From: Pseudomonas sp. ML96
Lineage (GTDB): Bacteria; Pseudomonadota; Gammaproteobacteria; Pseudomonadales; Pseudomonadaceae
NCBI RefSeq assembly: GCF_000761545.1
Contig: NZ_JPMY01000010.1
Coordinates: forward strand, 186,001-250,000
Length of the DNA stretch: 64,000 nucleotides
Reading direction: 5' to 3'
In this document: positions 38,028-48,094 of the stretch, in pieces
Numbering within the stretch: position 1 is the first letter of the stretch
Layout: the number at the start of each line of letters is the position of its first letter
Notes under the pieces: generated by a model
Told to the model about the DNA's origin: nothing
The model's input: the letters and a program-made list of their open reading frames with translations, nothing else
The model's database searches: none
Program-made: the position numbers and the translations under genes

Positions 38028-38405
38028 TCATTCGGTGGATTTCAGGCCGTCGGCAGACACTGCGGTCACACCCTTGATGGCCTTGGCCTTCTCTACAGCC
38101 AGGTCACGCTCGGCATCGGTCGGCACCACACCGGACAGGGCTACCACGCCCTGGTTGGTTTCCACCTTGATATCCAGGCCGCTGATACTGTCATCAGCCA
38201 GGAAGCTGGCCTTCACCTTGCTGGTAATCCAGGTATCGCTGACAGCCTCTTCTGCGTTGTCGACGGTTTCGCTGGCAGCCAGCTGCATCGATTGCACGGA
38301 GGCCGGAGCAGTGAGCTCATCGGCAAAGGCCGCATTGCTCAGCGGCAGGCTCAGGGCGGCGGCAGTGAGGGCGGCAAGGGTCCACTTATTGAACTGCTGT
38401 TTCAT
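38028..38405 (-). CDS. BON-domain periplasmic protein (OsmY-like)
   Basis: A 125-residue protein with a signal peptide cleaved near AAFAD (residue ~29) and one BON domain: [45 protein letters not shown] domains bind phospholipid surfaces and are found in osmotic-stress proteins such as OsmY. A 60-base leader separates it from a sigma-54 promoter at 38476-38490. It heads the BON-CsbD pair. Confidence 0.9.
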   Translation of the reverse strand: MKQQFNKWTLAALTAAALSLPLSNAAFADELTAPASVQSMQLAASETVDNAEEAVSDTWITSKVKASFLADDSISGLDIKVETNQGVVALSGVVPTDAERDLAVEKAKAIKGVTAVSADGLKSTE

Positions 38406-38475
38406 GGCGATCTACTCCTGATTGCTTCTGACGTATCGGCAGCCAACTCCTGGCTGCGCTTGCACTAGGGATATC

Positions 38476-38490
38476 GCAAGCGCTGTGCCA
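38476..38490 (-). promoter_or_regulatory. Sigma-54 promoter of the BON/CsbD pair
   Basis: Minus-strand TGGCACAGCGCTTGC has the full -24 and -12 elements with GG and GC 10 bases apart. The predicted start is near 38464, giving a ~60-base leader to the BON gene. Upstream lies an AT-rich tract (38500-38540) and an inverted repeat at 38552-38570. Confidence 0.75.
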
Positions 38491-38551
38491 GACCGCAATC
38501 AAAAATAAATTCATTTAAATTCAATTAGTTATAAATATACGCCGCTAGGCT

Positions 38552-38570
38552 TCGGCATGCAGAATGCCGA
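38552..38570. promoter_or_regulatory. Palindrome at enhancer distance from the sigma-54 promoter
   Basis: TCGGCAT-N5-ATGCCGA is a perfect 7-bp inverted repeat, centred about 97 bases upstream of the predicted start. That is where an NtrC-type activator would bind; the activator is unknown. Confidence 0.5.
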
Positions 38571-38662
38571 GATGCGCAAAACTTGTCGTGCATATTGCAA
38601 TATCTACCGACCACGATGCTCGGCCACCCCGGTCCTCTAGCAGCCCAGAAAGTCCGGACAAA

Positions 38663-38690
38663 AAAAGAGGGCCCCGAAGGGCCCTCTTTT
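38663..38690 (-). terminator. Intrinsic terminator after pnp
   Basis: On the minus strand the stem AGAGGGCCC / GGGCCCTCT has a UUCG loop and is followed by a run of U. It can also act in the other direction. Confidence 0.88.
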
Positions 38691-38709
38691 CTTACTGCGC
38701 GGATACGAC

Positions 38710-40815
38710 TTAGACGCCGGAAGCCTTGGCAGCGGCAACGTCCTTGATCGACAGCTTGATGCGGCCGCGGTTGTCCACGTCCAGTACCAGCACTTCGACT
38801 TCCTGACCCTCCTTCAGCACGTCGGTCACTTTCTCTACGCGAGCGTCGCTCAGCATGGAGATGTGTACCAGACCGTCCTTGCCCGGCAGGATATTGACGA
38901 AGGCGCCGAAGTCGACGATGCGCTCGACCTTGCCGACGTAGATCTTGCCGATCTCGGCTTCCGCGGTGATCGCCAGTACGCGCTGTTTGGCAGCGTCAGC
39001 GGCTTCCTTGGTTTCGCCGAAGATCTTGATCGAGCCGTCGTCTTCGATGTCGATCGAGGCCTTGGTCTCTTCGCAGATGGCGCGGATGGTGGCGCCACCC
39101 TTGCCGATGACGTCGCGGATCTTGTCCTGGTCGATCTTCATCGCCAGCATGGTCGGGGCGTTGGCCGACAGCTCGCTGCGCGATTGGGCGATGACCTGGT
39201 TCATCTGGCCGAGGATGTTCAGACGGGCTTCCAGAGCCTGACCCAGGGCGATCTCCATGATCTCCTCGGTGATGCCTTGGATCTTGATGTCCATCTGCAG
39301 CGCGGTGACGCCATTGGCGGTACCGGCCACTTTGAAGTCCATGTCGCCCAGGTGGTCTTCGTCACCGAGGATGTCGGTCAGTACAGCGAACTTGTCGCCT
39401 TCCTTGACCAGACCCATGGCGATACCGGCAACCGGCGCCTTCATCGGCACACCAGCGTCCATCAGGGCCAGGGAAGCGCCGCACACGGAAGCCATGGAGG
39501 ACGAACCGTTGGACTCGGTGATTTCCGAGACGATACGGATGGTGTACGGGAAGTCGTCATTGCTCGGCAGCATGGCAGCAACGCCACGACGAGCCAGGCG
39601 GCCGTGGCCGATTTCGCGGCGGCCGGTAGCGCCCATGCGACCACACTCGCCCACCGAGTACGGCGGGAAGTTGTAGTGCAGCATGAAGGGGTCACGCTTC
39701 TCGCCTTCCAGGGTGTCCAGCAGTTGGGCATCGCGGGCGGTGCCGAGGGTGGCAACGACCAGGGCCTGGGTTTCGCCACGGGTGAACAGGGCCGAACCGT
39801 GGGTCTTGTCGAGTACACCGACTTCGATGTTCAGACCACGCACGGTGCGGGTGTCACGACCGTCGATACGCGGCTTGCCGTCGACGATGTTCTGGCGCAC
39901 GGTGCGGTATTCGATCAGACCGAAAGCGTCTTTGACTTCACCGGAGGACGGCTGGCCTTCTTCGCCGGAGAACTTGGCAACGACCTGGTCGCGCAGCTCG
40001 TCCAGACGGTTGTAGCGGTCCTGCTTGATGGTGATGGTGTAGGCCTGGGAGATGGCCTCGCCGAACTCGGCCTTGATGGCGCTGAGCAGAGCGGTGTTCT
40101 CGGCCGGGGCGGTCCAGTTCCAGCGCGGCTTGCCGGCTTCGGCAGCCAGCTCGCCAACGGCCTTGATCACGGCCTGGAACTCGTCATGGGCAAACAGTAC
40201 GGCACCCAGCATCTGGTCTTCGGTCAGCTCTTTGGCTTCGGATTCGACCATGAGCACGGCGTCTTTGGTACCGGCCACGACCATGTCCAGGCTGGAAGCC
40301 TTGAGCTGCTCGTAGGTCGGGTTCAGCAGATAGCCGGTTTCCGGATGGTAGGCCACGCGAGCGGCACCGATCGGGCCGTCGAACGGGATACCGGAGATGG
40401 CCAGGGCGGCCGAGGTACCGATCATGGCGGCGATGTCCGGGTCGGTCTTCTTACTGGTGGAGACCACGGTGCAGATGACCTGCACTTCGTTGAGGAAGCC
40501 TTCCGGGAACAGCGGACGGATCGGACGGTCGATCAGGCGCGAAGTCAGGGTCTCTTTCTCAGAAGGGCGCGCTTCACGCTTGAAGAAGCCGCCGGGGATC
40601 TTGCCGGCGGCGTAGGTTTTTTCCTGGTAGTGCACGGACAGCGGGAAGAAGCCCTTGCCCGGATCGGCTTGCTTGGCACCGACCACGGTGACCAGCACGC
40701 TGACGTCGTTGTCGACGGTGACCAGCACGGCGCCGGAGGCCTGACGGGCAATGCGCCCGGTTTCCAGGGTGACGGTCGACTGACCGAACTTGAATTGCTT
40801 GATTACCGGATTCAC
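38710..40815 (-). CDS. pnp: Polynucleotide phosphorylase
   Basis: A 701-residue 3'-to-5' phosphorolytic exoribonuclease and degradosome component. Order: RNase PH domain 1 (about 10-140, with [25 protein letters not shown]), linker helix, RNase PH domain 2 (about 320-545, [36 protein letters not shown]), KH domain near 555-615 ([15 protein letters not shown]) and S1 domain from about 622 ([31 protein letters not shown]). GTG at 40815 was chosen because AAGGA precedes it and it gives MNPVIKQF; the frame reads on upstream to 40881. It follows rpsO, as in most bacteria. Confidence 0.97.
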   Translation of the reverse strand: MNPVIKQFKFGQSTVTLETGRIARQASGAVLVTVDNDVSVLVTVVGAKQADPGKGFFPLSVHYQEKTYAAGKIPGGFFKREARPSEKETLTSRLIDRPIRPLFPEGFLNEVQVICTVVSTSKKTDPDIAAMIGTSAALAISGIPFDGPIGAARVAYHPETGYLLNPTYEQLKASSLDMVVAGTKDAVLMVESEAKELTEDQMLGAVLFAHDEFQAVIKAVGELAAEAGKPRWNWTAPAENTALLSAIKAEFGEAISQAYTITIKQDRYNRLDELRDQVVAKFSGEEGQPSSGEVKDAFGLIEYRTVRQNIVDGKPRIDGRDTRTVRGLNIEVGVLDKTHGSALFTRGETQALVVATLGTARDAQLLDTLEGEKRDPFMLHYNFPPYSVGECGRMGATGRREIGHGRLARRGVAAMLPSNDDFPYTIRIVSEITESNGSSSMASVCGASLALMDAGVPMKAPVAGIAMGLVKEGDKFAVLTDILGDEDHLGDMDFKVAGTANGVTALQMDIKIQGITEEIMEIALGQALEARLNILGQMNQVIAQSRSELSANAPTMLAMKIDQDKIRDVIGKGGATIRAICEETKASIDIEDDGSIKIFGETKEAADAAKQRVLAITAEAEIGKIYVGKVERIVDFGAFVNILPGKDGLVHISMLSDARVEKVTDVLKEGQEVEVLVLDVDNRGRIKLSIKDVAAAKASGV

Positions 40816-40898
40816 GGAGTTTTCCTTCTCTTTGTTGCCTTGGGGAAATCGGTGGAAGGTACGGGAGTCGGCCCGTGACATTCCTGCAGATAGCTAAA

Positions 40899-40946
40899 AG
40901 CTGAAAGCCCGAAGCCGAAAGTGGGAGGGTATCCCGACTTTCAGCT
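40899..40946. repeat. Imperfect AGCTGAAAG inverted repeats between rpsO and pnp
   Basis: AGCTGAAAG (40899-40907) pairs with CTTTCAGCT (40938-40946), with a further internal stem (AAAGT..GGGA against TCCC..ACTTT). In enterobacteria the rpsO-pnp spacer holds an RNase III hairpin controlling pnp; this is a candidate equivalent. Confidence 0.45.
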
Positions 40947-40983
40947 CCGAGCTTCCAGCTTCAAGCGTGCGGCTCGCGCGCTA

Positions 40984-41253
40984 TTAGCGACGCAGACCCA
41001 GGCGACCGATCAGGGCGCTGTAACGACTGGTGTCCTTACCCTTCAGGTAGTCCAGCAGCTTGCGGCGCTGGTTAACCATGCGGATCAGACCACGACGGGA
41101 GTGGTGGTCTTTGCCGTTGGCCTTGAAGTGGTCTTGCAGCTTGTTGATGTTGGCGGTCAGCAGGGCAACCTGCACTTCCGGAGAACCGGTATCGCCTTCA
41201 GCTTGCTTGTAGTCGGTTACGATCTGGGCTTTTTCTTCAACGCTCAGTGCCAT
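40984..41253 (-). CDS. rpsO: Ribosomal protein S15
   Basis: An 89-residue small-subunit protein binding 16S rRNA helices 20-22. Typical text: [47 protein letters not shown] and the C-terminal LIGRLGLRR. It lies between truB and pnp in the conserved order. The 143-base leader upstream has a short hairpin, CGGTC-GCAG-GACCG, which could serve repression by S15 itself. Confidence 0.98.
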   Translation of the reverse strand: MALSVEEKAQIVTDYKQAEGDTGSPEVQVALLTANINKLQDHFKANGKDHHSRRGLIRMVNQRRKLLDYLKGKDTSRYSALIGRLGLRR

Positions 41254-41396
41254 GGTAATGGGCTCCTTGAGTGAACAGGCCGGGAACCAGTCCCGTGTTT
41301 TAAAAAGAGGTATGACCGTGCCTGCTGACAGCCACCCTCGTTTCGGTCCTGCGACCGAATTCTGGTCCCGGAGCCTCGCTCCAGGGCCTACCCGCG

Positions 41397-42317
41397 TCAG
41401 GCGCCGGTAGAGATCAATCGTTTCGGCGCTATGCGCCCGTCTTCGCTCATTTCACCGATACCGATGAAACGGCCAGTATGGTCGGTCACCCGCACCATGC
41501 CGAATTTCGGTGCCTCCGGCGCGCGTACCGGCTGGCCGTGCAGCCAGTAGTAGGCGCTGTGCTCGGACAGCTGCAGCAGTGGCCAGTGCTCAAGGCCGCT
41601 GTCTACCGGCAGGAGGAACTGGTCCAGCGCCTCGTTGCCGCCATCGGCGTGAGCCTTCTCCAGCGCCTCCAGACTCACGGTCTGGGCCAGCACGAAGGGC
41701 CCTGCCTGAGTTCGGCGCAGCTCGGCGACGTGGCCACCGCAACCCAACTCACGCCCCAGGTCCTCGACCAGGGTGCGGATATAGGTGCCTTTGCTGCAGG
41801 CCACCGACAGACGCAGCTGCGCGTCGTCCAGGGCCAGCAATTCCAGGCGCGCGATAGTAACAGATCGCGCCTCGCGCTCCACTACTTCGCCGGCACGGGC
41901 CAGCTTGTACAGCGGCTGGCCATCCTTCTTCAGGGCCGAGTACATTGGCGGTATCTGCTTGATTTCACCGCGAAAACGCGGCAGCAGCGCCTCAATGGCC
42001 TCCCGACCGACGGTAACCTCGCGGCGCTCGACGACTTCACCCTCGGCATCGCCAGTGGTGGTAGTCACGCCCAGCTGGGCGACGGTCTCGTAGCCCTTGT
42101 CGGCATCCAGCAGGTACTGGGAGAACTTGGTAGCCTCACCGAAGCACAGCGGCAGCACGCCGGTGGCCAGCGGGTCGAGGCTGCCGGTGTGGCCGGCCTT
42201 CTCGGCATTGAGCAGCCAGCGCACCTTCTGCAGGGCCTGGTTGGAGCTCATACCGCGCGGCTTGTCGAGAATCAGGATGCCGCTGACATTGCGACGAATG
42301 CGTTTAACCTGCGCCAC
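41397..42317 (-). CDS. truB: tRNA pseudouridine(55) synthase
   Basis: A 306-residue enzyme making pseudouridine at tRNA position 55 in the T loop. The catalytic aspartate is in [23 protein letters not shown] near residue 48, and the second motif is [16 protein letters not shown]. The PUA-type C-terminus is present. It starts 2 bases after rbfA in the minus-strand operon. Confidence 0.97.
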   Translation of the reverse strand: MAQVKRIRRNVSGILILDKPRGMSSNQALQKVRWLLNAEKAGHTGSLDPLATGVLPLCFGEATKFSQYLLDADKGYETVAQLGVTTTTGDAEGEVVERREVTVGREAIEALLPRFRGEIKQIPPMYSALKKDGQPLYKLARAGEVVEREARSVTIARLELLALDDAQLRLSVACSKGTYIRTLVEDLGRELGCGGHVAELRRTQAGPFVLAQTVSLEALEKAHADGGNEALDQFLLPVDSGLEHWPLLQLSEHSAYYWLHGQPVRAPEAPKFGMVRVTDHTGRFIGIGEMSEDGRIAPKRLISTGA

Positions 42318-42319
42318 TG

Positions 42320-42697
42320 TCAGTCTTCCTGGTGCTTGCTGTCTTCGGACACTGCACGGTCAATCAAGGCCGACAAGTGGGTACCGCGCGAGACGCTCTC
42401 GTCATAGTGGAAGTGCAACTGCGGCACGCTGCGCAGCTTCATCGCCTTGCCCAGCAGCATGCGCAGATAGCCAGCAGCATCATTCAGCACACGCACGTTC
42501 TGAGTGATTTTCTCGGCATCGTTCTCGCCCATCACGGTGATGAACACCTTGGCGTGACCGACATCGCGACTGACATCCACGGCAGTGACGGTAACGAAGC
42601 CGAGGCGCGGGTCCTTGACCTCACGCGGGATCATCTGCGCCAGCTCACGCTGGATCTGGTCGCCAATGCGCTGAGTACGACTATAAATTTTTGCCAT
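42320..42697 (-). CDS. rbfA: Ribosome-binding factor A
   Basis: A 125-residue KH-fold protein that matures the 16S rRNA 5' end and helps cold growth. Recognisable are [43 protein letters not shown] and the C-terminal [13 protein letters not shown]. It is separated from infB by 102 bases that contain a GC-rich hairpin (42748-42779). Confidence 0.97.
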   Translation of the reverse strand: MAKIYSRTQRIGDQIQRELAQMIPREVKDPRLGFVTVTAVDVSRDVGHAKVFITVMGENDAEKITQNVRVLNDAAGYLRMLLGKAMKLRSVPQLHFHYDESVSRGTHLSALIDRAVSEDSKHQED

Positions 42698-42747
42698 TTT
42701 TTCCTACCTCAACCCACCGCCAACAGCAGCGGGCTCACAAGCGGCAA

Positions 42748-42779
42748 ACGCCCGGCCGCGCTGATGCGGGGCCGGGCGT
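42748..42779 (-). terminator. Intra-operon hairpin between infB and rbfA
   Basis: ACGCCCGGCC / GGCCGGGCGT form a 10-bp GC-rich stem, with only TTT after it on the minus strand. Perhaps it is a leaky attenuator or a processing site. Confidence 0.35.
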
Positions 42780-42799
42780 CCGGTGTTGCGGGCCGTCCC

Positions 42800-45295
42800 T
42801 TACAGGGTACGAGCCACCTGGACCTTCTCGAACACTTCGATCTTGTCCCCGACCTTGACGTCGTTGTAGCTCTTCACCGCGATACCGCACTCCATGCCGT
42901 TACGCACTTCGCCGACGTCGTCCTTGAAGCGACGCAGGGATTCCAGCTCACCTTCGAAGATCACCACGTCGTCGCGCAGTACGCGGATCGGACGGTTACG
43001 GTGAACGGTACCCTCGATGACCATACAGCCAGCGACAGCGCCGAACTTCGGCGAACGGAACACGTCACGCACTTCGGCGGTGCCGAGGATGTTCTCGCGA
43101 ACATCGCTGCCGAGCATACCGGTGAGCGCCTTCTTGACGTCTTCGATGATGTCGTAGATGACGTTGTAGTAACGCATGTCGATGCCTTCAGCCTCGACGA
43201 TCTTGCGCGCACCGGCATCGGCACGCACGTTGAAGCCGAACAGCACGGCGTTGGAGGCCAGCGCCAGGTTGGCATCGGACTCGGTGATACCACCGACGCC
43301 GCCGCCGACCACGCGAACCTGCACTTCGTCGTTGCCCAGGCCACTGAGCGAGCCTTGCAGAGCTTCCAGGGAGCCACGGACGTCGGATTTGAGGACGATG
43401 TTGAGCGTCTTCTTCTCTTCCTGGCCCATGTTCTCGAAGATGTTTTCCAGCTTGCCGGCGTGAGCACGGGCCAGCTTGACCTCGCGGAACTTGCCTTGAC
43501 GGAACAGGGCCACTTCGCGGGCCTTCTTCTCGTCGGCAACCACGGTCATGTCGTCGCCGGCATCCGGGGTGCCGTCCAGGCCGAGGATCTCGACCGGAAT
43601 CGACGGACCGGCTTCCTTGATCGGCTTGCCGTTCTCGTCGAGCATGGCGCGCACGCGGCCATAGTTGACGCCGACCAGGACCATGTCGCCCTGACGCAGG
43701 GTACCGTCCTGAACCAGCACGGTGGCTACCGGGCCACGGCCCTTGTCCAGGCGGGACTCGACCACTACGCCGCGGCCAGGAGCCGACGGGGTGGCTTTCA
43801 GCTCGAGAACCTCGGCCTGCAGCAGCACGGCCTCCAGCAGTTCGTCGACGCCGGTACCGGCCTTGGCCGAAACACCTACGAACGGAGCATCGCCGCCCCA
43901 CTCTTCCGGGATCACATCTAGCGCGGCCAGGCCGTTCTTGATGTTGTCCGGGTTGGCGTCCGGCTTGTCCATCTTGTTGATCGCGACCACGATCGGCACG
44001 CCAGCCGCTTTCGCGTGCTGCACGGCTTCCTGGGTCTGCGGCATAACGCCGTCGTCGGCCGCCACTACCAGGATGACGATGTCGGTGGCCTTGGCACCGC
44101 GAGCACGCATCTGGGTAAACGCAGCGTGGCCCGGGGTATCGAGGAAGGTGACCATGCCGCGGTCGGTTTCCACGTGGTAGGCACCAATGTGCTGGGTGAT
44201 ACCACCGGCTTCGCCAGCGGCTACCTTGGCACGACGGATGTAGTCGAGCAGCGAGGTCTTACCGTGGTCGACGTGACCCATGACGGTCACTACCGGCGCG
44301 CGGTGGAAGGCTTCACCTTCGAACTTCAGCGATTCGGCCAGTTGCTCTTCCAGGGCGTTGTCGCTGACCAGCTTGACCTTGTGGCCAAACTCTTCGGCGA
44401 TCAGCTGGGCAGTTTCCTGGTCCAGTACCTGGTTGATGGTCACCGGAGTGCCCATCTTGAACATGAACTTGACCACTTCGGCACCCTTGACCGCCATCTG
44501 GGCAGCCAGGTCACCAACGGTAATGGTCTCGCCGATTGCTACATCGCGCACAATAGGTCCTGTCGGGCTCTGGAACCCGTGCTGGTTACGCTTCTTCGGC
44601 TTCATCCGGCCGCCGCGACCGCGGTAACCATCAACTTCTTCGTCGGTACTACGTGGAGCGACGCGCGGAGTCGGCGCCTTGTCCTTCGGAGCAGGACGAT
44701 GCTGGGCATGCTTGCGATCGCGACGCTCGTCGTCATCGCTGCGAGCCGGCTTCTCTTTTTCCTTCTCGACGCGGCGCGGCTCTTCCTTCTTGCGCTCGAC
44801 GGCAGCCGGCGCGACTTCGGCAGCCACAGCGGCTGGAGTCTCGTCGGCGGCTGGAGCCACAACGGCCAGAACGGCGGCGTCCTGTTGCTTGCGGGCTTCG
44901 ACCTCAGCCTGCTTGCGCGCTTCTTCCTCGGCCTTCAGGCGTGCGGCCTCTTCGACAGCACGCTGCTCTTCCAGCTCGCGCTGCTTCTCGGCTTCGATCT
45001 CGTCCGGGCTGCGCTTGACGTAGGTTTTCTTCTTGCGCACTTCCACGCTGATGGTCTTGCTACCGGCAACCTTCAGGGTGGTGGTGGTCTTGCGCTGCAG
45101 GGTGATCTTGCGCGGCTCTTCTACCTTCTCGCCGTGGCTACCTTTCAGGTGCGCGAGCAGGGCCTGCTTTTCATTGTCAGTTACCACTTGCTCGGCACTG
45201 GTGTGAGGCAAACCTGCCTCACGCATCTGCTGCAGCAGGCGCTCCACTGGTGTATCGACCACTTGGGCCAGTTCTTTCACCGTGACTTGCGTCAT
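42800..45295 (-). CDS. infB: Translation initiation factor IF-2
   Basis: An 831-residue GTPase that brings initiator tRNA to the 30S subunit. The N-terminal IF2_N domain (1-50) is followed by a long charged linker (about 70-260, [14 protein letters not shown] and later [17 protein letters not shown]). The GTPase motifs are [12 protein letters not shown] (G1), DTPGHAAF (G3) and [10 protein letters not shown] (G4), then domains II, III and IV ([32 protein letters not shown]). It lies 27 bases after nusA. Confidence 0.97.
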   Translation of the reverse strand: MTQVTVKELAQVVDTPVERLLQQMREAGLPHTSAEQVVTDNEKQALLAHLKGSHGEKVEEPRKITLQRKTTTTLKVAGSKTISVEVRKKKTYVKRSPDEIEAEKQRELEEQRAVEEAARLKAEEEARKQAEVEARKQQDAAVLAVVAPAADETPAAVAAEVAPAAVERKKEEPRRVEKEKEKPARSDDDERRDRKHAQHRPAPKDKAPTPRVAPRSTDEEVDGYRGRGGRMKPKKRNQHGFQSPTGPIVRDVAIGETITVGDLAAQMAVKGAEVVKFMFKMGTPVTINQVLDQETAQLIAEEFGHKVKLVSDNALEEQLAESLKFEGEAFHRAPVVTVMGHVDHGKTSLLDYIRRAKVAAGEAGGITQHIGAYHVETDRGMVTFLDTPGHAAFTQMRARGAKATDIVILVVAADDGVMPQTQEAVQHAKAAGVPIVVAINKMDKPDANPDNIKNGLAALDVIPEEWGGDAPFVGVSAKAGTGVDELLEAVLLQAEVLELKATPSAPGRGVVVESRLDKGRGPVATVLVQDGTLRQGDMVLVGVNYGRVRAMLDENGKPIKEAGPSIPVEILGLDGTPDAGDDMTVVADEKKAREVALFRQGKFREVKLARAHAGKLENIFENMGQEEKKTLNIVLKSDVRGSLEALQGSLSGLGNDEVQVRVVGGGVGGITESDANLALASNAVLFGFNVRADAGARKIVEAEGIDMRYYNVIYDIIEDVKKALTGMLGSDVRENILGTAEVRDVFRSPKFGAVAGCMVIEGTVHRNRPIRVLRDDVVIFEGELESLRRFKDDVGEVRNGMECGIAVKSYNDVKVGDKIEVFEKVQVARTL

Positions 45296-45322
45296 GCATC
45301 TCTCTCCTCAGGCCGCAACCGC

Positions 45323-46804
45323 TTACTCGAACCAGTGGGCTCGGGCGGCCATGATCAGCTTGCCGGCACGCTCTTCGTCGATGCCGTCGATGTCGAGCAG
45401 GTCGTCAATCGACTGCTCGGCCAGATCTTCGCGGGTAACTACGCCACGCACTGCCAGTTCCTGAGCCAGGCCCTTGTCCATACCGTCCAGCGACAGCAGG
45501 TCTTCGGCAGGCTGGGCGTCGGCCAGCTTCTCTTCAGTGGCAATGGCTTTGGTCAGCAGACGGTCCTTGGCACGAGCACGCAGCTCGTTGACGATGTCCT
45601 CGTCGAAACCGTCGATGCTGAGCATCTCTTCCATCGGTACGTAGGCGATCTCTTCCAGGCTGGTGAAGCCCTCCTCGACCAGTACCTGAGCCAGCTCTTC
45701 GTCCACATCGAGCTCGTCGACGAAGTTCTGCAGGATGTCGCCGGTCTCGGCTTGCTGCTTGGCCTGGATGTCGGCCTCGGTCATCACGTTCAGGGTCCAG
45801 CCGGTCAGCTGGCTGGCCAGACGCACGTTCTGACCACCGCGGCCAATGGCCTGAGCCAGGTTGTCTTCACCGACCGCGATGTCCATGGCATGGGTATCTT
45901 CGTCGACGATGATCGCCGCCACTTCGGCCGGAGCCATGGCGTTGATCACGAACTGAGCGACGTTCTCGTCCCACAGCACGATGTCCACACGCTCGCCACC
46001 GATCTCACCGGAAACGGCCTGTACGCGCGAGCCGCGCATACCGATGCACGCGCCCTGCGGGTCGATGCGCTTGTCTTTGGAGCGCACGGCGATCTTGGCG
46101 CGCGAACCCGGATCACGGGAGGCAGCCATCACTTCGATCAGGCCTTCGGCGATTTCCGGCACTTCGATGGTGAACAGCTCGATCAACATCTGCGGCGCGG
46201 TACGCGACAGGATCAGCTGCGGACCGCGGTTCTCGGTGCGGATTTCCTTGAGCAGGGCACGCATGCGGGCACCTACACGGAAGGTTTCGCGCGGGATGAT
46301 GTCTTCGCGAGCCAGCAGCGCTTCGGCGTTATTGCCGAGGTCGACGATCACGCTGTCACGGGTGACCTTCTTCACGGTGCCGGAGATGATCTCACCGACG
46401 CGCTCGCGATAAGCATCGACCACCTGGGCGCGCTCGGCCTCACGGACCTTCTGCACGATCACCTGTTTGGCGGTCTGCGCGGCGATACGACCGAACTCGA
46501 TCGACTCGACCGGCTCCTCGACGAAATCACCGACCTTGGCGCCGGGCTCACGCTCTTGAGCTTCTTCGACGCTCAGCTGAGCGGACGGGTTTTCCAGATC
46601 GTCTTCAGCGACCACTTCCCAGCGACGGAAAGTCTCGTAGTTGCCGCTCTGGCGATTGATCGCCACGCGCAGCTCGACTTCGTCGTCAAAACGCTTCTTG
46701 GTCGCCGTCGCCAGAGCCAGCTCCAGCGCTTCGAAAATGACAGCTGCCGGTACACCCTTCTCGTTGGATACCGACTCTACAACCAGCAGTACTTCTTTAC
46801 TCAT
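45323..46804 (-). CDS. nusA: Transcription termination/antitermination protein NusA
   Basis: A 493-residue elongation factor. Order: N-terminal polymerase-binding domain (1-130), S1 domain (about 135-200, [23 protein letters not shown]), KH1 and KH2 (about 200-345, [42 protein letters not shown]), and two acidic C-terminal repeats from 365. ATG at 46804 was chosen over an upstream in-frame start. Autogenous control of the operon by NusA is known in E. coli; here a leader terminator sits before rimP. Confidence 0.97.
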   Translation of the reverse strand: MSKEVLLVVESVSNEKGVPAAVIFEALELALATATKKRFDDEVELRVAINRQSGNYETFRRWEVVAEDDLENPSAQLSVEEAQEREPGAKVGDFVEEPVESIEFGRIAAQTAKQVIVQKVREAERAQVVDAYRERVGEIISGTVKKVTRDSVIVDLGNNAEALLAREDIIPRETFRVGARMRALLKEIRTENRGPQLILSRTAPQMLIELFTIEVPEIAEGLIEVMAASRDPGSRAKIAVRSKDKRIDPQGACIGMRGSRVQAVSGEIGGERVDIVLWDENVAQFVINAMAPAEVAAIIVDEDTHAMDIAVGEDNLAQAIGRGGQNVRLASQLTGWTLNVMTEADIQAKQQAETGDILQNFVDELDVDEELAQVLVEEGFTSLEEIAYVPMEEMLSIDGFDEDIVNELRARAKDRLLTKAIATEEKLADAQPAEDLLSLDGMDKGLAQELAVRGVVTREDLAEQSIDDLLDIDGIDEERAGKLIMAARAHWFE

Positions 46805-46851
46805 CGTACGCCTCGCCTTTCGCAATCCATTGGATCCGCGGGATCCGCGTC

Positions 46852-47310
46852 TCAGTCAAAACGGGGAATAATGTTGGCCTTGTCGATCAGATCGATCGGC
46901 AACAGGAATTCGTGGTCATCCACCAGCACCACCACGTCCTGCTCCTCCACACCGCGAAGGAAGCCCTGGAAATTGCGCCGCCCGTCGAAGGGCGAACGCA
47001 GCTTGATCTTCACCTGCTCACCGACATGGGCAGCGAACTGCTCGAGGGTGAACAACGGCCGATCCATGCCAGGCGACGACACCTCGAGGGTGTATTCGCT
47101 GGTGATCGGATCCTCGACATCCAGTACCGCGCTGACCTGACGGCTCACCGCCTCGCAGTCCTCGACCAGGATGCCGTTGGCATGATCGATATACACGCGC
47201 AGCAGGGAATGCCGCCCCTGGGAGATGAACTCGATTCCCCAGCATTGGTAGCCGAGCGACTCGACTACCGGGGCCAACATGGCCTGCAACTGTTCCAGCT
47301 TGCTCGACAC
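46852..47310 (-). CDS. rimP: Ribosome maturation factor RimP
   Basis: A 152-residue factor for 30S assembly with an N-terminal alpha/beta domain and a C-terminal SH3-like domain ([40 protein letters not shown]). The start was set at GTG 47310 (SSKLEQLQ) because GGAGGG precedes it by 7 bases and it gives the normal length. It heads the rimP-nusA-infB run, downstream of two tRNA genes. Confidence 0.95.
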   Translation of the reverse strand: MSSKLEQLQAMLAPVVESLGYQCWGIEFISQGRHSLLRVYIDHANGILVEDCEAVSRQVSAVLDVEDPITSEYTLEVSSPGMDRPLFTLEQFAAHVGEQVKIKLRSPFDGRRNFQGFLRGVEEQDVVVLVDDHEFLLPIDLIDKANIIPRFD

Positions 47311-47338
47311 CCGAAGCCCTCCGCGCATGTCGTAGAAA

Positions 47339-47361
47339 TAAAAAATGGGCGAAACGCCCAT
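47339..47361 (-). terminator. Terminator-like hairpin in the rimP leader
   Basis: On the minus strand ATGGGCG-TTT-CGCCCAT is followed by a T-rich run, about 30 bases before the rimP GTG. It looks like a leader attenuator. Confidence 0.6.
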
Positions 47362-47410
47362 CCATCGTGCCACCCGACTACAAATGCCGGTGGCGGACTT
47401 GTCCAGCTAA

Positions 47411-47433
47411 CAAAAAGCCCCTGAAAAGGGGCT
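47411..47433 (-). terminator. Intrinsic terminator after the tRNA-fMet relic
   Basis: On the minus strand AGCCCCT-TTTC-AGGGGCT is followed by TTTTT. Confidence 0.8.
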
Positions 47434-47444
47434 CTTACATCCGG

Positions 47445-47518
47445 TTGCGGGGGCTGGATGAACCAACGACCTTCGGGTTTTATGGGCCCGACGAGCTACC
47501 AGACTACTCCACCCCGCA
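47445..47518 (-). pseudogene. Degenerate initiator tRNA (fMet) at the metY position
   Basis: On the minus strand the sequence follows initiator tRNA closely: TGCGGGG acceptor, D arm GAGT...GCTC, anticodon stem TCGGG/CCCGA with three G-C pairs, and T stem GTTGG/CCAGC. But the anticodon loop has nine bases (CCCATAAAA) instead of seven, the T loop has five (TTCAT) instead of seven, the CCA end reads CCG, and base 1 is T, which pairs with A72 and removes the unpaired end that marks initiators. Total length is unchanged (+2 and -2). The site upstream of rimP is where metY lies in many gamma-proteobacteria. It is probably non-functional, though sequencing error is not excluded. Confidence 0.75.
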
Positions 47519-47580
47519 CCAAAGCTGGGCCAAGAGTATACGGACCTAACCCAGGAGGGTCAACCAAACACCAGGAAACG

Positions 47581-47607
47581 ACAAGGCCCGCAAACTGCGG
47601 GCCTTGT
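47581..47607 (-). terminator. Hairpin between tRNA-Leu and the tRNA-fMet relic
   Basis: ACAAGGCCCGC / GCGGGCCTTGT with a 5-base loop forms an 11-bp stem; the T-tract is weak (TCGTTTCC). It may act in processing or partial termination. Confidence 0.5.
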
Positions 47608-47614
47608 CGAGATA

Positions 47615-47700
47615 TGGTACCGAGGAGGGGACTCGAACCCCTACAGCCTATGGCCACTACCACCTCAAGGTAGCGTGTCTACCAATTCCACCACCTCGGC
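47615..47700 (-). tRNA. tRNA-Leu(GAG)
   Basis: An 86-base gene including encoded CCA. It has the leucine pattern with GCCGAGG/CCTCGGT acceptor arms and the D-loop AATTGGTAGACACG. The anticodon GAG sits within CTACC-TTGAGGT-GGTAG. The variable arm GGCC-ATA-GGCT is long, and the T arm is AGGGG-TTCGAGT-CCCCT. It ends 10 bases before the secG stop (47711) on the other side, so it lies in the secG transcript region. Confidence 0.95.
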
Positions 47701-47710
47701 AAAGAGGGTA

Positions 47711-48091
47711 TTACTTTTGCTCCGGAGCTGCCGGGACGTCGGATTTCTCCACCCCCGAACCTTGCTCTTGAAGCACCGGAACGTCTTCGACGGCCGGCTT
47801 CTGCTGCACTTCAAGTACTGCCGGATCCGGCAAACCTGCCTGCGTCAGATTATCAGCTTTTTCTTTAGCAAAGAAGGCTAAACCCAAGCTGGTAATGAAA
47901 AAAATCGCTGCGAGTATAGCAGTGAAGCGACTCAGGAAGGTAGCAGAACCTTGGCTACCGAAGACGGTCGCCGAGGCACCAGCACCAAAGGAAGCACCCG
48001 CATCGGCACCCTTGCCCTGCTGCAGCAGAACCAGACCGACAACACCGATGGCGCCCAGCAGATGTACGACGATTACGACTGTTTCCAGCAT
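47711..48091 (-). CDS. secG: Protein-export subunit SecG
   Basis: A 126-residue inner-membrane subunit of the SecYEG translocase. Two hydrophobic helices (about residues 3-22 and 54-73, [35 protein letters not shown] and [27 protein letters not shown]) are joined by the family-defining glycine-rich loop. The C-terminal tail is acidic and proline-rich. It follows tpiA by 3 bases. Confidence 0.96.
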   Translation of the reverse strand: MLETVVIVVHLLGAIGVVGLVLLQQGKGADAGASFGAGASATVFGSQGSATFLSRFTAILAAIFFITSLGLAFFAKEKADNLTQAGLPDPAVLEVQQKPAVEDVPVLQEQGSGVEKSDVPAAPEQK

Positions 48092-48094
48092 TTA

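Noticed and set aside
38863-40878. Long plus-strand frame opposite pnp
   Set aside because: Antisense shadow of pnp, with repetitive Asp/His/Gly text and no ribosome site or domain.
44015-47140. Open frame of about 1040 codons on the plus strand opposite infB, nusA and rimP
   Set aside because: It is a by-product of high GC and codon bias in the essential genes on the other strand; no recognisable protein.
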